Assembly: GCA_021234155.1 (NCBI GenBank)
Contig: JAJEKV010000262.1
Coordinates: 312,001 to 376,000 of the forward strand
Length of the DNA stretch: 64,000 nucleotides
DNA from: Isoetes taiwanensis
Lineage: Eukaryota > Streptophyta > Lycopodiopsida > Isoetales > Isoetaceae
Direction: 5' to 3'
Positions within the stretch are counted from its first letter, which is position 1. The number at the start of each line of letters is the position of its first letter. Of the stretch, positions 11,023 to 22,977 are shown in pieces. Made by a program: the position numbers and the translations under genes. The notes beneath the pieces were generated by a model, which did not search any database, was not told the DNA's origin, and saw only the letters and a list, made by a program, of their open reading frames with translations.

Positions 11023-11233
11023 GGTAAACATGCAGTTGCTGGTTCATATTTTCCCTTGACAAATAACTAACCTTATGCCCCCTATTGCTTTACAAGGGTA
11101 ACATTTAGAGCTAAGGTTAGAATTCATGGCTTTTAGCTTATTAATTTAACTTACTTGCTTTTATACTTTATGAGTAAAGGGTGTAACCCTTAGGTAAGTT
11201 CGGATACTATATATTTTTCAAAAAAAAGGGGTA

Positions 11234-11662
11234 TAGACCTCCATTAAGAACGGAGGCAGCTACAAAATCTTCCGCCGAAAGCAAGTATCTGTGGCGCTCC
11301 ACCCCATAAGAAGTGATGGCCATATTTGGGCTTTGCCAAAAGCATTAACTAGGGTTTCCCGGGCTTTTGAAAGAATGGACTCATGGGAGCTAATTACAGA
11401 TGAAGACCAGCCCATTTCCGAAGCGGCCAAGCAGCGCTTGAATGAGTCTATCCTTAACAGAGAAATCTCCTTTTGCATGCAAAGCATAAACCTTGTTCCA
11501 GAAATGGATAACTTTCGCAAAAGAGGCAGGTCCAGCTATGGCAGCCATGCTCAAAATAGAAGCCCCCAAAATGCCCATAGACAGAGTTATGGGGATACGT
11601 CTTACTCTGGTCCTGCTAACCAATACAATGCTGAGCAAGACTTGGACACGGATGAAAACCAG
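11234..11662 (+). CDS. Putative exon of an unrecognised protein
   Basis: A 143-codon open stretch starts after a TATAG acceptor-like site and ends at CAG|GTATTT, a plausible donor. The peptide contains KNGGSYKIFRRK, HPIRSDGHIWALPKAL and FERMDSWELITDEDQPISE, followed by an Arg/Ser/Tyr/Gln-rich low-complexity tail. The first half looks like a folded, conserved region and the second looks disordered. I do not recognise the family. Neighbouring exons were not found: upstream is the T25 array boundary and downstream is AT-rich, so this may be a fragment stranded by rearrangement. Being open and bounded by splice-like sites favours a real exon over chance, but only moderately. Confidence 0.4.
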
Positions 11663-13041
11663 GTATTTGTTTTTGCAATAAGGTTTAAAGGCATTTTCTG
11701 ACCTGCCATAGCTGAAAACCGAGATGCACTAAGCTATATAAAGTTTAAAAAGGGAAACACTGCCCATATCATACCGATTGAAGAAGATCTCTTTGAATTC
11801 GTTTAAAATACCAGTTTCTTAGAGTATTTATATTGTCTCTTATTGGATTCTTAATTCTAGCATTCTGTTCTGTACTCTTTTTGATTTTTGGGCAAAAGGA
11901 TCATATTAGGTGATCGGTTATAAACCGAGAAGCCTAAGGTACCTTTTGGCCCTTGCAATTTTACCCAGTCTATGGCTAACTTTGTACTGATTGGCTGCAG
12001 GTACGGGCTTCTCCTCTTAATGTTTTACTTTTGTCCAGTTTATCTTAGGAGTTTTCGAGAAGATGGATGCTGCACTAGCTGGCTGTACGGATAAAGACTG
12101 ATGCAGATTAATGAAAGAAAAAGTTTTATTAAGAAATAGCTCAGATATGAATGCAGTAAACTTATGCACGAAACATTTGATCTCTTTTCTACTGTTCCTT
12201 AGCAAAGGTACTTAGTTCCACTTATAATTTTGGGCATTACTTCATCATGGAATGAATGTCGTTCTGCTGCATAAGGTACATGGGAAATCCTGAGCAGGGT
12301 TCTGATTTTCTTTAAATACCTACTTCAGCAGAAAATGCAAAACATTGACCTTGTATTTTCTGTAATTTTTGAATACTCTAATATTATCCAGGAAGATATT
12401 TACTTACTGTTTATGTAGAAAGTTTGTTTGAGAAAAAAGGCAGTTAACTTGACATTAAGCTCTAAAGATGTTAATGCTGGACCAAGATAGATGCTGAGCT
12501 TGCTATGTTTCAGACATAATTGTGAGATGTCTCTATATTAAAAGAGCATATAAATGCTTAATGCTGAAATACAGTAATAAAGGAAAGAAATCTCACAAAG
12601 AAAATCATTGTCTCGGTTTTGGGATAAAAAATGTTGATTCTGTGTAAACGTGAATTGAAAACAACTGAACTTATAGTTTCTCGTAAAACATGGCAAACTA
12701 TATTTAATGGATTATAGGATGCAGGGAATACTATATGCACATGTAGTAGAAATGTCCAGAAACATGGCTTTTAAAGTCTTAAACCACTTGATAGTGAGCC
12801 CCCAAATGGTGTCTCCTTTGTAAGATATGTAAACTGCCTGGAACTTAGAACAGTATATAGACTATGGTTATGACCACTTGGCCCCTTCATTAACCTGATT
12901 ACACATAAATATTATACAGCTAATCCTAGACAAGTATGGGACCATAACTATATTTCGTAGTCTGGGAGAAACATACCTGATATTAAGGTCTATGGATTCT
13001 AGTATTTTAGCAATATTTGGCACCATGGACCGTGTTTAACT
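11663..13041. other. Non-coding stretch, possible introns
   Basis: AT-rich with stops in all frames. There are intron-like pyrimidine tracts ending in CAG (near 12,000), which could be introns or 3' sequence of the gene at 11.2 kb. I see no recognisable protein, RNA or repeat here. Confidence 0.4.
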
Positions 13042-13315
13042 CAGGGATAGGTTCTATACGTACAAAATTAAAATTCCGACGATAAAGCAAAAAAAAAAAA
13101 AAATACGATTTAACGATAAAAACCTCGCCCGGCCGAAAAATTTCGCAGACGCCGAAAAGCTTCGCGGAAAGCGCACGCCGGAAAAGATAAAACCGCTGAC
13201 GTCTGTAATTTTTTTTTTTCGGGGGAAAGCTGTGACTTAAAACCTTCCATTTTAGCGTCTGTGAAAAAACTTTCACAGACGCTGAAAAGTAAGGGAAGCA
13301 TTTAAATTTGAATTT

Positions 13316-13393
<78 letters not shown>

Positions 13394-13400
13394 GAAAATT
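13042..13400 (-). mobile_element. Half copy of the hAT-like MITE (right end)
   Basis: It begins CAGGGATAGGTTCTATACGTAC, matching the reverse complement of the right end of the intact copy at 58,323-58,981. It contains the same subterminal GCGTCTG-type motifs (GACGTCTGT, AGCGTCTGTGAAA, CACAGACGCTGAAA). It stops in a (TA)n run, and the other terminus is not adjacent. Confidence 0.75.
13318..13387. repeat. (TA)n microsatellite
   Basis: About 68 bp of uninterrupted TA dinucleotides, at the break point of the half MITE. Confidence 0.95.
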
Positions 13401-14047
13401 GCCAACCGTTGGTGGGCTTTCTATGTGATATGAAGATTGGGATACTAATGTGTTGTCTATGAGCAAGTGACGTTAAAGCACGGGTACAGCTTTGTCTTGT
13501 TTGGAAGCCCCTTAAAGATGTAGATCCCATACTTCTACGCCCTTTGTTAAAGCCAACGACGATGCCATTTCAAGCATGGAAAACATTATTGCCCGTTTGA
13601 GCAGCTTGCAATGTTCAAAAGGCGAGAAGGAACCGAAAAGTTGCGTAACCCCTCAAGTTGAAGAAAGTGGCAATGACAAATGCAAATCTTCAAACCCTAT
13701 CTAATATTGGAAAACCAATCATGTAGGCATGTAGACTAACTGAGAGACATAAATAACATACATGGGTCTTAATCCAAAACTAATTCAAGAGTGTTATGTT
13801 TGGAATGACCTAACTGAGATTCATAAATAATTCTATACCAATTTTCATATAGATCTTCATACAGTGCTTTTCGTCAAGCATAAGATATGTACAAATGTGC
13901 CCAGTTGGTATGAGGAGTTACATATATTCTTGGGGTAGTTAACCCTTGTCCATCTGAAAAATAGGTGGTCAAGTTCAAGGGATCTATATAGAATAACCAT
14001 ACAATGTCAAAGTATAGCAAAAGTGATGCATGAAGCATTGCCATTTG

Positions 14048-14131
14048 CTATAGCCATCAAATAATGCATGGGCTTTGAAATATATCTAAGTTGCAACTAT
14101 AGCCATCAAATAATGCATGGGCTTTGAAATA
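14048..14131. repeat. 35-bp direct repeat, two copies
   Basis: The block CTATAGCCATCAAATAATGC... occurs at 14,048-14,082 and again at 14,097-14,131, essentially identical, with 14 bp between. This suggests recent slippage or template switching. Confidence 0.9.
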
Positions 14132-15654
14132 GCTTTCACTTAAATCAATTCAATGCATGGCCTCACTTAAAGAGAAAAATGCCTAGCATATGTACTTATT
14201 TGTATGGTGTCTTCTTGAAAAAACTCTTTATGATGTCCTCTTTATAATGTTCGCATATAACGTTAGGATGAACTTCCAAAACTACAAAATGGCGATGCCT
14301 TCTAAGACAGTGAAATACTATTTATGTATTGGAATTTCTTCAGTAAACATTGAAACAGGGCAATCATTTTCATTGCCACATTCACTGGTCCAACACCTCA
14401 CACATGCAAGAATTTAATGCGAAACACTTGGAAGGCATAGCCATTTGCAAACACATATGCTGAAAATGTGGAAATCGCCCCAAAATGATATCTAATCGGC
14501 CAATTGTTGAAGATTGTTTTATGCAAGAAATGAGATATTGAAGTCAAACAAAAGAGAAATGAGTTCTTAGATCGCCAAAGAAAAATATAACAAAAGCATA
14601 AAACAAATAGCTTATAATTCTGGCCATGGCTTTTCATATCGAACAGAGTGCTGGAACAGATTGCTGAACTTTATCTCGAACAATTTGGAACCATGGCAGA
14701 CAGATTGAATTTGCACAAGAACCCATGCAAGGAGAAACAATGAAAATATGGGAAGTATATGTGCATCTTCGGATCTGTGGTAAGCCACATTTCAACAAAA
14801 AGAGCTGGCCAAAATTCTTACCTAAGATGCCTTCTATCTATTGGAATGCTAGAGGTGGATTAGGTGCAGATAAAGGCAAGAAATCTACAGCATGATGTTC
14901 TCAATGTGATGAAGGCCATGTGCATACATTTGACAATTTATGAGACTTCGTGCATATTATTATATAGACATTAAAAAAATTCACACCTTTTTATACGCAC
15001 ATGACTAACAATACTTTGCATCTTGATGAAGATGTTGCTTGCAAATTGTGCATTTTGTAGTTCCATATTTGAGTCCATCAAATGCTAAGTGCAAAATGCA
15101 CCTTGATCTGATATGCTTCAGATATCTCTTCTTCCTGTAAATTATGGTTTTCCCATTATAGAGGGCCATCCTATTCTTGCATGCCACCAAACTCTAAAAT
15201 TCGGGAGATAGGATAGTTTCTACAACCTGAAAATTGCTCAATACAACACCGCAATACATGTTCGGTCTCATTTTCCCACGGGACATTAAACAAATATGCC
15301 CATCTTACTTTTCAAATTTATCAAATCTTCCAAGAAATATAACCGAAAGCATGTATCATCCAAAAATGTTTTCTTTCGTTATACATGACTTCATCTATGA
15401 ATAGAATCCATAGATAAAGAGGACAAAAATCTATCGCCGCAAATCCCTACATTAAGATGCTTTTAAGTAGTTTGGTGTCGAAAAGCTATATCCGAGATGG
15501 CGCATAAAAAATACGCTTGCCATGGGCGTCATAGCCAACAAGCAAAGGCAACGGCAAAGGTAGGTCCGTGACCGAAAGTTCCTCGTCATGGATCTTTAAA
15601 ACTTGTTGTGCGCCTATGGTATGCAAAGCTATTCCTCCTAATATATCGACGACG

Positions 15655-16412
15655 ACGCTTGTTGATTCCACGCTATATAGAAAGAATTTACGCTTACGAC
15701 CGCCTCGACATTGATGATTTCAAAAAATGCGGTCATATAGAAAACAATTTGCACATTCACGCATGCACGACGCGGCTCTCTGAAATCTTGAAGCAGATCC
15801 GTTTGAAAGCAATGTGTGCAATGTGTGCAATGTGTTCATGTCATGGATCTTTTGCAGCTTTTTTCTCCCGATGTCTTTGTTTCACTATTGGAATCAAAGA
15901 GTTCGTGATGATCTATCTTCGTTCTTCTAAGCGGTACTTTCTCGGTTGTATTTGAAATAGCTTTCGAAGGCATCCGAGTCCTAGCTCTGCTTGCATTATC
16001 GGCGGAGGGACAAGACCAAAAGGACAAAATCAAAGACTTCGTCGCTGATGAATAAAAGCAAACCCAAAGAGTTACCCCGTGGTCGATTGCGTAGGGTCGG
16101 ACATACGTGTTGGTCATATAACGAAGTGAAAAGACATCCGTGATGTCGACACTTTATATGTTGAGAATATAGATGTCGGACGTGCAATGCCTCGAATCGT
16201 TGTGAACAGCCTATTAAGTCCGAAAGCTAAAAACATATTGATGCATCGCTTGTTGATTCCATGCTATATAGAAAGAATTTACAGTTACAAATGCAATTGA
16301 ACATTGATGATTTCAAGAAATAGAGTCATATAGAAAACAATTTGCACGCTCAAAGCAAAGAGGGCAACCTCTCGAAATCTTGAAGCATCAGTTTGAAAGG
16401 TATGTGTGCAGA
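15655..16412. repeat. About 160-bp direct duplication, diverged
   Basis: The blocks at 15,655-15,800 and 16,246-16,412 share GCTATATAGAAAGAATTTAC, ACATTGATGATTTCAA, GTCATATAGAAAACAATTTG and GAAATCTTGAAGCA in the same order. They differ by substitutions and small indels. I see no coding signal in either copy. Confidence 0.85.
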
Positions 16413-16689
16413 AACCTCTAAATATATGAAGCCCCAAAACACTTGAAGCCCATAGGCATTGGCAAACAAAAGCCCATAGGCCCATGTGTGGTGGTGTGCT
16501 CTGGGGTGATCAAGGAAAACCTTTCTTCAATACACAAAGCAATGAAAAGCCATACTTTCGACCTTCATTAGGAAGCCGTGGTAAGAAGAAAGCACAAAAG
16601 GAAAGAAAAATCAGAATATTTCCGCTTTAGTAACCCCTCTTGGATGTCCAAATGCAATGAGGGAGAAGAAACCCCAAGAGCCCTAAAGC

Positions 16690-17460
16690 ATTAATAAACT
16701 GTGACATTCGTGTTAATACTCTCAATAACACAAACGTACCTTGCTTTATTTCTTTTCCTTTGTATTTGTTTCACAACAATATGAACTCCAAGTTTAATAG
16801 TAATCACCCCAACCACATAACCCATCCTTGAAATGATGAATCCAAAAATCCGTAATGCATCCCTTATTATAATCTCCCAACGTTCGTCTTTAGAGATGAC
16901 CTTGGTGGCTTCATGACAATTCATGCACACGCGTGCAAATTCTTTGTTGCTCTAATAGTTAAAGCTTCCGATTTTTCCTCATCTGAAATATAGTGTAATA
17001 CCAGGTCAAGTTTTGCTGTATAACCACCCTCCTTTATTTGTTTATTTAACCTCCTTAATGTGGAATGAATCTCCTCAATTTGTGGGCGGCTTTATCTCCA
17101 ACAATTGCCAACCTCAATCCATGCTTTTTGCGGTTTCTTTTATGCGTTGCGGTACTGCTTTTCTTGACTTTTATGCCATATTTGAGCATCGAAAAGATGC
17201 CCGACATCATGAAGTATGCCGCAAAATGATGAGGGTCCAATTTGATAGCCCGTTTCAAAGCAATGACTACATAGCTCAACACCGCCATGGTCTTGCATGC
17301 GAGAAAGTAAGATATCCGACCAATCATAATCAACCAAGGTAGGCTTTCTCGCCCAAGTAGATGACTGTTCATCCAAGAAGATCAAGAAAACACATATAAT
17401 GGTAAGAGCTTGGCATAATACCATGATCTTTCTCAAGATAGATTTCAAGTACATTCACCC
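16690..17460 (-). other. Unassigned overlapping minus-strand frames
   Basis: Several minus-strand frames of 80-105 codons overlap here. One has a hydrophobic stretch (VLCQALTIICVFLIFL) that could be a signal or membrane segment. Others include LACKTMAVLSYVVIALKRA. They could be a frameshifted gene remnant, but I cannot tie the frames together or recognise a family. Chance is quite possible. Confidence 0.2.
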
Positions 17461-18038
17461 TCGTTCACCGCCGTAGAAGAGCCAAACAAAACCTAAACCG
17501 CTAGATTTGCTAGTGAATACAACAATTTCTAGAAGGCTGCCGCCTAAACAAAATGTAAGGACGTTTTCTCTTGAGGGAACCCTAGAACTCGAGATTTGTT
17601 TTAAAAGGACCCTAGAGCTTTCGGCCATCCAATCCAAAGGGGCAAGTGATATTGCCATAACCGTAAGCTCAGATATCTTATTTGTTCTTGGTAAGAAAAT
17701 GTTGGATAACAGAGCGCAAGATGGTAAAGCAAAAGTGCACATTCTTGGTGAGAAAATTTGGATAACAGAGCGGCAAGATGGTAAAAGGTGATATATCTCC
17801 GATCCTCATCTCCGATCCTCATCCTCGATCAAGCACCCTAAATTTGCCTGCCTAAATTGAACCCAAAATTGAAATCGGCTAATTCTTAGGGTTTACGTGC
17901 CCTTTTTTTTTAATATTTTTTGGACGTCACTTTTTTAGCCTTTTTTACGCCACTTTTTAGCCCTAAGATTGCATCATAAAATCTCGGTCGTCGAATTTAG
18001 GGCGTGGTCCATTACTTGCACTAAAACATTATAATATA

Positions 18039-18356
<318 letters not shown>

Positions 18357-18840
18357 CCGCAGATATAGTAACCGGCTCACGGAGGTCGACGATAATTGCA
18401 CCCGGCTCCCCATGGTGCCGCATCCACGCCTCCAAGCTATCAATGTACAACCCAAAAGCGTTGGAGACAACGGGCAGCCCTCGCTTAACTCCCATAGTGC
18501 TAGCTACCCACCGATCTTCATAAGGCGGTCAAAGATAAATCCCATCATAAAGCCGGTGCACCACATTTCGCAACTCCCCGTGGAACTCGCGAATTTTGCA
18601 ACCTCGCCACAATATGTCTCGGGGACGGTGATCATATGCGCCTTAAAATCTACACAGCAAAGAATACAAGTCCCTGCCGCCATTCCGGCTTGCCTCCATC
18701 AACACTCTCAAAGTGAAGATATGGTCGGCCGGGAGTGAGCCGGGCGAAAAAGCCCGCCTCGCCAATTGCCCGCACCCCCGCCTCCTCGCCCACTTAGTAA
18801 GTTTTTTCTCCACCACCCCGCCAGAGCTTTGCAAACAGCG
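18357..18840 (-). pseudogene. LINE A reverse transcriptase, N-terminal part
   Basis: Two collinear pieces are readable. One has FSPGSLPADHIFTLRVLMEA and RDLYSLLCRF, the region before the first RT aspartate. The other has GVKRGLPVVSNAFGLYIDSLE, the GVKQGCPLSP..FGLYID block of LINE RTs. The YADD/FADD motif lies beyond the truncation. The same FGLYI..LE.W block is seen in the remnant at 50.6 kb, so both belong to one LINE family. Confidence 0.75.
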
Positions 18841-18995
18841 AGCTTACCATAATCATCCGTAATTCACGGCCATCCAGATATTACCGGCTTTTATGAATGT
18901 GAACAACCTTACTAACCATCCACTCGGGGAGCCCCTCGCTCGAGCCACGGTTAATGATCACCGCTGTGGGCCCTACCACGATGGGCCACCCCATT

Positions 18996-19500
18996 TCAAC
19001 AGCTTCGGCTGCAGCCCTCGTAAATCCTTTGCCTTGCCATTCGCCGGATGCTCGAGACCCCGCTTGAACATCCTCCCCGCGGAGCTATAGCACCTCTCCT
19101 ACCCGATCCGGGACTCGGCATTAGCTCGGGCGGGTCATATAACTCCCCGCAGCGGTGCATCCATTGCTCCACACTTACATTACTGTGCACTGGCGCTTCT
19201 TATAACACCTTACGCCAAAAAGCTTTTGGCTCTGCCATGAGCATGTCAAACAAAGCGCCCCGGTTTTACGCCATGTATCTCCCCTTCTTGGCTTTTAGGA
19301 AGAGCTTATAGTCTTGCAGGGGGGCGGGGCGCGAAACGTGGATCTATGACCAAGCGCACGGGGCTCTTTAGAGCCTTGCAATCAGCATCAAACCACGGGT
19401 TCTCGTGAAAATGCGCGGCGGTGTCCCTCCTTGGAGGGCCCTTTTCACCAAAGGAAGCCTCAACGTTTTGCAAGCAAAGATCCTCACTGACCATGCACAC
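18996..19500 (-). pseudogene. LINE A linker between endonuclease and RT
   Basis: NPWFDADCKALK matches the 'PWFDEECK' motif common between the endonuclease and RT of LINE ORF2. EQWMHRCGELYD matches the '.W..HF..L' motif that follows. They are in different frames, so at least one frameshift separates them. Confidence 0.65.
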
Positions 19501-19524
19501 TGCCTTGCAAAGGTGTAGAATCTA

Positions 19525-20560
19525 TCAAACCCCCTCAGAATTCCCGCGCACCAACACAGATTCATATCGTCCCCTCGATCGGAGAAGCGTGGGATGTATG
19601 TTAACCCTCCACGCCTTTGCGGTGTCTCCACTATTGAGTGCTCCCAATTGGCCGCGGACATAAAGCGGGTAGTGATCCGACAAAGCCTCCTCATCCCCCG
19701 CGGCTTGTGCCAATGGAGAAGTGTGTAACCATGTCAAGTGTCCGCTGCGGAGCGAGAAGGTAATCCAACACACTAGCTCCCCATCCCGCCTATCACTCCT
19801 ACAAGTAACACCCCCGAAAGTGTGGCCATCACGCATACCATTACAAATTACCATGTCAAAAACGGCGAGCTGGACCCGGTACCGCCAAATGGTCCTGGAG
19901 TGTGTCGTATTTCGAATAGTGGGAGTGCCGTATCCCGAATATCCGGAGTGCCGCGGTATTCTCAATCCATATCCCGGGAGTGCCGTATTCGGAATAATAG
20001 CGACCGCCTCAAGCCAAAGCGGATCAAGATTATCGTCACCTTGGAAGGTCACCGACCGCAACCGCTGCGTCGACGAGCATTGAAATCTCCAAGCAAAAAC
20101 ACCGCCCCTCGCTGATTATAGCGGTCTATGTCATCATACAGCCCATTCCATATCACGCATCCGGACATCCGTGGTTCGTGCATCATGTACCGGTAGAACT
20201 TAGAGAGCTCTGCATGGGGAATGTAGCAGCCTAGCAAGAAACAATGGGACATGACCGGGCTCTAATACCATTATCCACATGTAGCGGTTAAATACATCGG
20301 ACTTCGAAGTGTGATCTTGCATGCTAAGGCATCCCTAAAGTAGCAAGCCACTCCACCGTACCCGCGTCTGCCATGGCACTCATTAGCAAGTGAGAAATGC
20401 TGATATCCTCGAATGTCTGGCAATCGATGCCCTTCATACTCCCATGTCTCCTGCAGGAAGACGATGTCCATGTCTGTCGCGATCCCATTCAAGCCACTGC
20501 CCTTCTGCCACGGGAAGCCCCTACAATTCCAGGAAACAATACGAAGACACTTTCCCTATG
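19525..20560 (-). pseudogene. LINE A endonuclease domain
   Basis: This is an exonuclease-endonuclease-phosphatase fold. IVSWNCRGFPW and DIVFLQETW (catalytic Glu) lie near 20,540-20,420, FLLGDFNAR near 20,080, and EALSDHYPL (the SDH signature) near 19,660. These are the metal-binding and catalytic signatures of LINE nicking endonucleases. At least two frameshifts interrupt it. An odd run of CCGTATCCCGAATATCC-like motifs at about 19,910-20,000 looks like a small insertion or slippage block between GDFN and SDH. Confidence 0.8.
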
Positions 20561-21360
20561 CTGACTGCGGTTGTGGATCCATCTGAGTGCCCGAGGGTAT
20601 TTGTTGTAGTTGGAATAACTTCAGGCGACTTGCTCCACGGGACCCTGATGGATGTGCTGCAGTTGTGGAAGGCCTCAATCCGCCCTCTCCCTGGCCTGCT
20701 CGGCACGATGCCCCCGACCACTCGCCCCTGCGGACGTAGGCCGTTCGGGGAGTGCTGCCTCGCGAACTGCCCGGACGAGGAGGCACATATACCTTCATCT
20801 TGCCATTAACCAAACCAGCAGCCCCTCCAGCTTGTCGAATCTCTCTTATCTTGACCAACTCTTGGCTTCTTTCCCGTTGTTGCAGTGGCGTGAGATCCAC
20901 ATCCAGGTATATGGACGTACCTTTCAAGCGACTGGTGCGTTGCAACAACAAAGATTTTGCCTCCCAATCCAAGACTGCAAACTTAACTAGCCGAGGTCTC
21001 ATGCTCGGTCCTCCGATCCTGATTGGACTCTTGATAACCAAAATCGTAATTGGAGTTTTGCAAGTACCGGGGGTGGTAAGCTTACCCGGCAAATCCTCGC
21101 CTTGCTCCTCCCAATCCCCCGACAATAAGGTTGAGGCGGCGTGCACGGATGTCTTGCTCCTCACGGAAGTACCTGATTCCCTTGGTGCAGACGACCGTGG
21201 TGCACTCCGGAACTTCGTTGCACCTCCATTCGAGGTCCCGCATCTCTTGGCCGTAAGTGGGCCATATGGTTCTCTATATGTGAGCATCTTCCTCGACATC
21301 TCCCCGCCTGTCGCCTTTGCTTCATCAAGGAATTGAGCCCGCCCGCGACCGCTTCCACAT
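20556..21360 (-). pseudogene. LINE A ORF1, C-terminal part
   Basis: A 247-codon open frame contains MRPRLVKFAVLDWEAKSLLL, LKGTSIYLDVDLTPLQQRER and LVNGKMKVYVPPRPG. The sequence 'RP R.V.F....K..LL.....LKGT.I.LD.DLTP.Q...R' is the pattern of the C-terminal RNA-binding domain of L1-type ORF1 proteins. It overlaps the start of the endonuclease frame. It is still open over this length although the rest of the element is broken. Confidence 0.65.
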
Positions 21361-21401
21361 CCTTTTCCTTAGCATCTATCCCGACCAGCCATGCTTGTGA
21401 C

Positions 21402-21834
21402 CGTTGTTGTTTACGATGACAGACAAGATTGAAGAGTTAAGTACTTACATACCGTCGTCGGACGCATAAAGACGTGCTTAAGCATTTTGTGCAAACAATG
21501 ATTAAAAAAAAAAAAAAAAAAATTTATCCGTTGTTTAACGACGACGCGTATGGTGCGTGACTTTACGTGTACTGTGACGATTTTATAGGTATGGTACTTT
21601 CAGATTTTATGATTTTTTCACAAAAAAAAAAAAAAAAAAAAATGGTTAAAGTACGTACCATACGTATTTTATGGTACCGACGCGTCGTCAGATCGCGCAC
21701 TTTGAACAACAACATTTTAACGTGCTTTTCAGACGTTAAATTAGCCGACGTGACGTTACCCGTCATCAGATGCGCATTTGCGTCGCAGGCACCATACACG
21801 CAGACGGCACGGTAACGGTACGGGTACTACAATC
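21402..21834. mobile_element. 433-bp insertion in LINE A with 9-bp duplication
   Basis: GCTTGTGAC occurs at 21,393-21,401 and again at 21,835-21,843, directly flanking a segment unlike the LINE (two A18-A20 runs, many ACG/CGT). A 9-bp target duplication suggests a Mutator-like (MULE) non-autonomous element. Terminal inverted repeats are weak (GTTGTTGTTTAC against GATTGTAGTAC), so the class is uncertain. Confidence 0.5.
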
Positions 21835-21984
21835 GCTTGTGACTTGTACAATCTGCCGGAGCAACCCCTTCATGTCAGCGCGCTTGCGCCATGTCTTCCA
21901 TCCACCTTTGGTGGACCTTATCCAAGTGGTGCCCCATCTCCGTGACTAGTCAGCGTTGTTGCTTGTATCTCCCCTCTTATCCGG

Positions 21985-22330
21985 TCATCGCCTTTTGGGC
22001 TCCCCGCAATCATAATCCCCAAGCCGAACTTCCACAAGGGAAATTCGCCCGCCTGCTGGAGAAGCCGCTTTGAGCGTACCGGCAGATGGTCCGTGATGCC
22101 TCCAAGCTTGCCGCCTTAGCTCGGAGGGAATCGGCTTGTTCTGTACAACCCCGATTGCCCTCACCGAGATACCTTTTTCCGATGGGGACGAGGTGTCCAA
22201 ATGCGGGCTCTTTTCTTCAACGCATGCATGCCGCCGAGGAGTGGCCATAGGGGGGTCGGACTGCCCGCAATGTTTACAAAACAAGCATCCTAGAAGAGGT
22301 GAATGTAGAAGTTATGTATAATCGACAGCA
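21985..22330 (-). pseudogene. LINE A ORF1, N-terminal part
   Basis: This frame includes MFCKHCGQSDPPMATPRRHA, a short Cys/His cluster, followed by a Ser/Pro/Arg-rich stretch. It lies upstream of the ORF1 C-terminal part, once the 433-bp insertion is removed. I infer it is the ORF1 N-terminus from position and base composition. The family match itself is weak. Confidence 0.4.
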
Positions 22331-22349
22331 AGAAAGTCTCGCCAGCCGG

Positions 22350-22960
22350 GTTTCATAGAACTTGGAAAAGGAGCTTTATGGATGTCGAGACGCGAAAAAC
22401 ATTCCGTTCTCTAAATGTGATACATGCGAGGTCATTCGCGACGAAACCGTTGAAGACAAAGGATGAGGCGGAAAAGGCGGATATTGCATGACCGTAGAGA
22501 AGAGCATACGATTGGAGCAAGCCTCCGTCGTACCCGGTATTGGTCGTGGAGATTATTGTCCCATAGGCATCCCAAAGACTATGTTTGTATAATTCATGAT
22601 AAGATGGACCAAGGCTAAGACAATGATTCCAAAATTGCAATGAATCGGTGAAGTCACTTTGGAGACCGGATAAACTCAAAACATCATTGACGGGTGCTCT
22701 TACTCATGGTCATGGGAGAGGAAGCTATGGAAACTTTGCTTTGGATCTATGGCCGCATCGATTCGAACTTCCATGTGGGTTCTTTAAATAGCATCTTGAG
22801 AAGGCTCGAGATGGTTCATGAGTATCCTGGAGGCCATCTTTCAATGCTTTGGAAACATCAGCTCCGGCTTGGGTGACTTCCTTATGCGTAATAATGCGGC
22901 ACTCAAATCGAAATTGGCACTCACCAATAGCAACATCCCCGCAAGCTTGCCCGCACGAGA
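22350..22960. other. Unassigned stretch between LINE A and the DUF7869-like gene
   Basis: Both strands have frames of about 100 codons, none with a recognised motif. It could be LINE 5' leader or the upstream part of the DUF7869-like gene. Confidence 0.3.
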
Positions 22961-22977
22961 AGGACCTTCTTTCAAGC

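Larger units (their letters stand above)
13400..18030. other. 4.6 kb between two half MITEs, mostly unassigned
   Basis: I find no gene I can support. Two local duplications lie inside: 14,048-14,082 / 14,097-14,131 (35 bp) and 15,655-15,800 / 16,246-16,412. Reading frames are short, and the longest are about 110 codons. The segment is bracketed by MITE halves that both break in AT microsatellites. Confidence 0.5.
18357..22330 (-). mobile_element. Decayed LINE A (ORF1, endonuclease, partial RT)
   Basis: The order on the minus strand is ORF1 (22.3-20.6 kb), apurinic-type endonuclease (20.56-19.5 kb), linker (19.5-19.0 kb) and N-terminal RT pieces (18.84-18.36 kb). The RT catalytic motif region and 3' end are missing, because the element runs into a half MITE at 18,356. 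Many frameshifts and stops make it non-functional. Its sequence is GC-richer than its surroundings. LINEs normally lose their 5' end, so loss of the 3' end points to later deletion. Confidence 0.85.

Noticed and set aside
198-11027. Recurring 60-90-codon frames in each array unit, on both strands
   Set aside because: They overlap the tRNA and its T-run, drift with indels, and recur only because the unit repeats. No protein motif is present.
13273-13530. Frame encoding poly(Ile-Tyr)
   Set aside because: Translation of the (TA)n microsatellite.
20752-21336. 194-codon plus-strand frame
   Set aside because: Antisense shadow of LINE A ORF1, whose minus-strand motif pattern is convincing.
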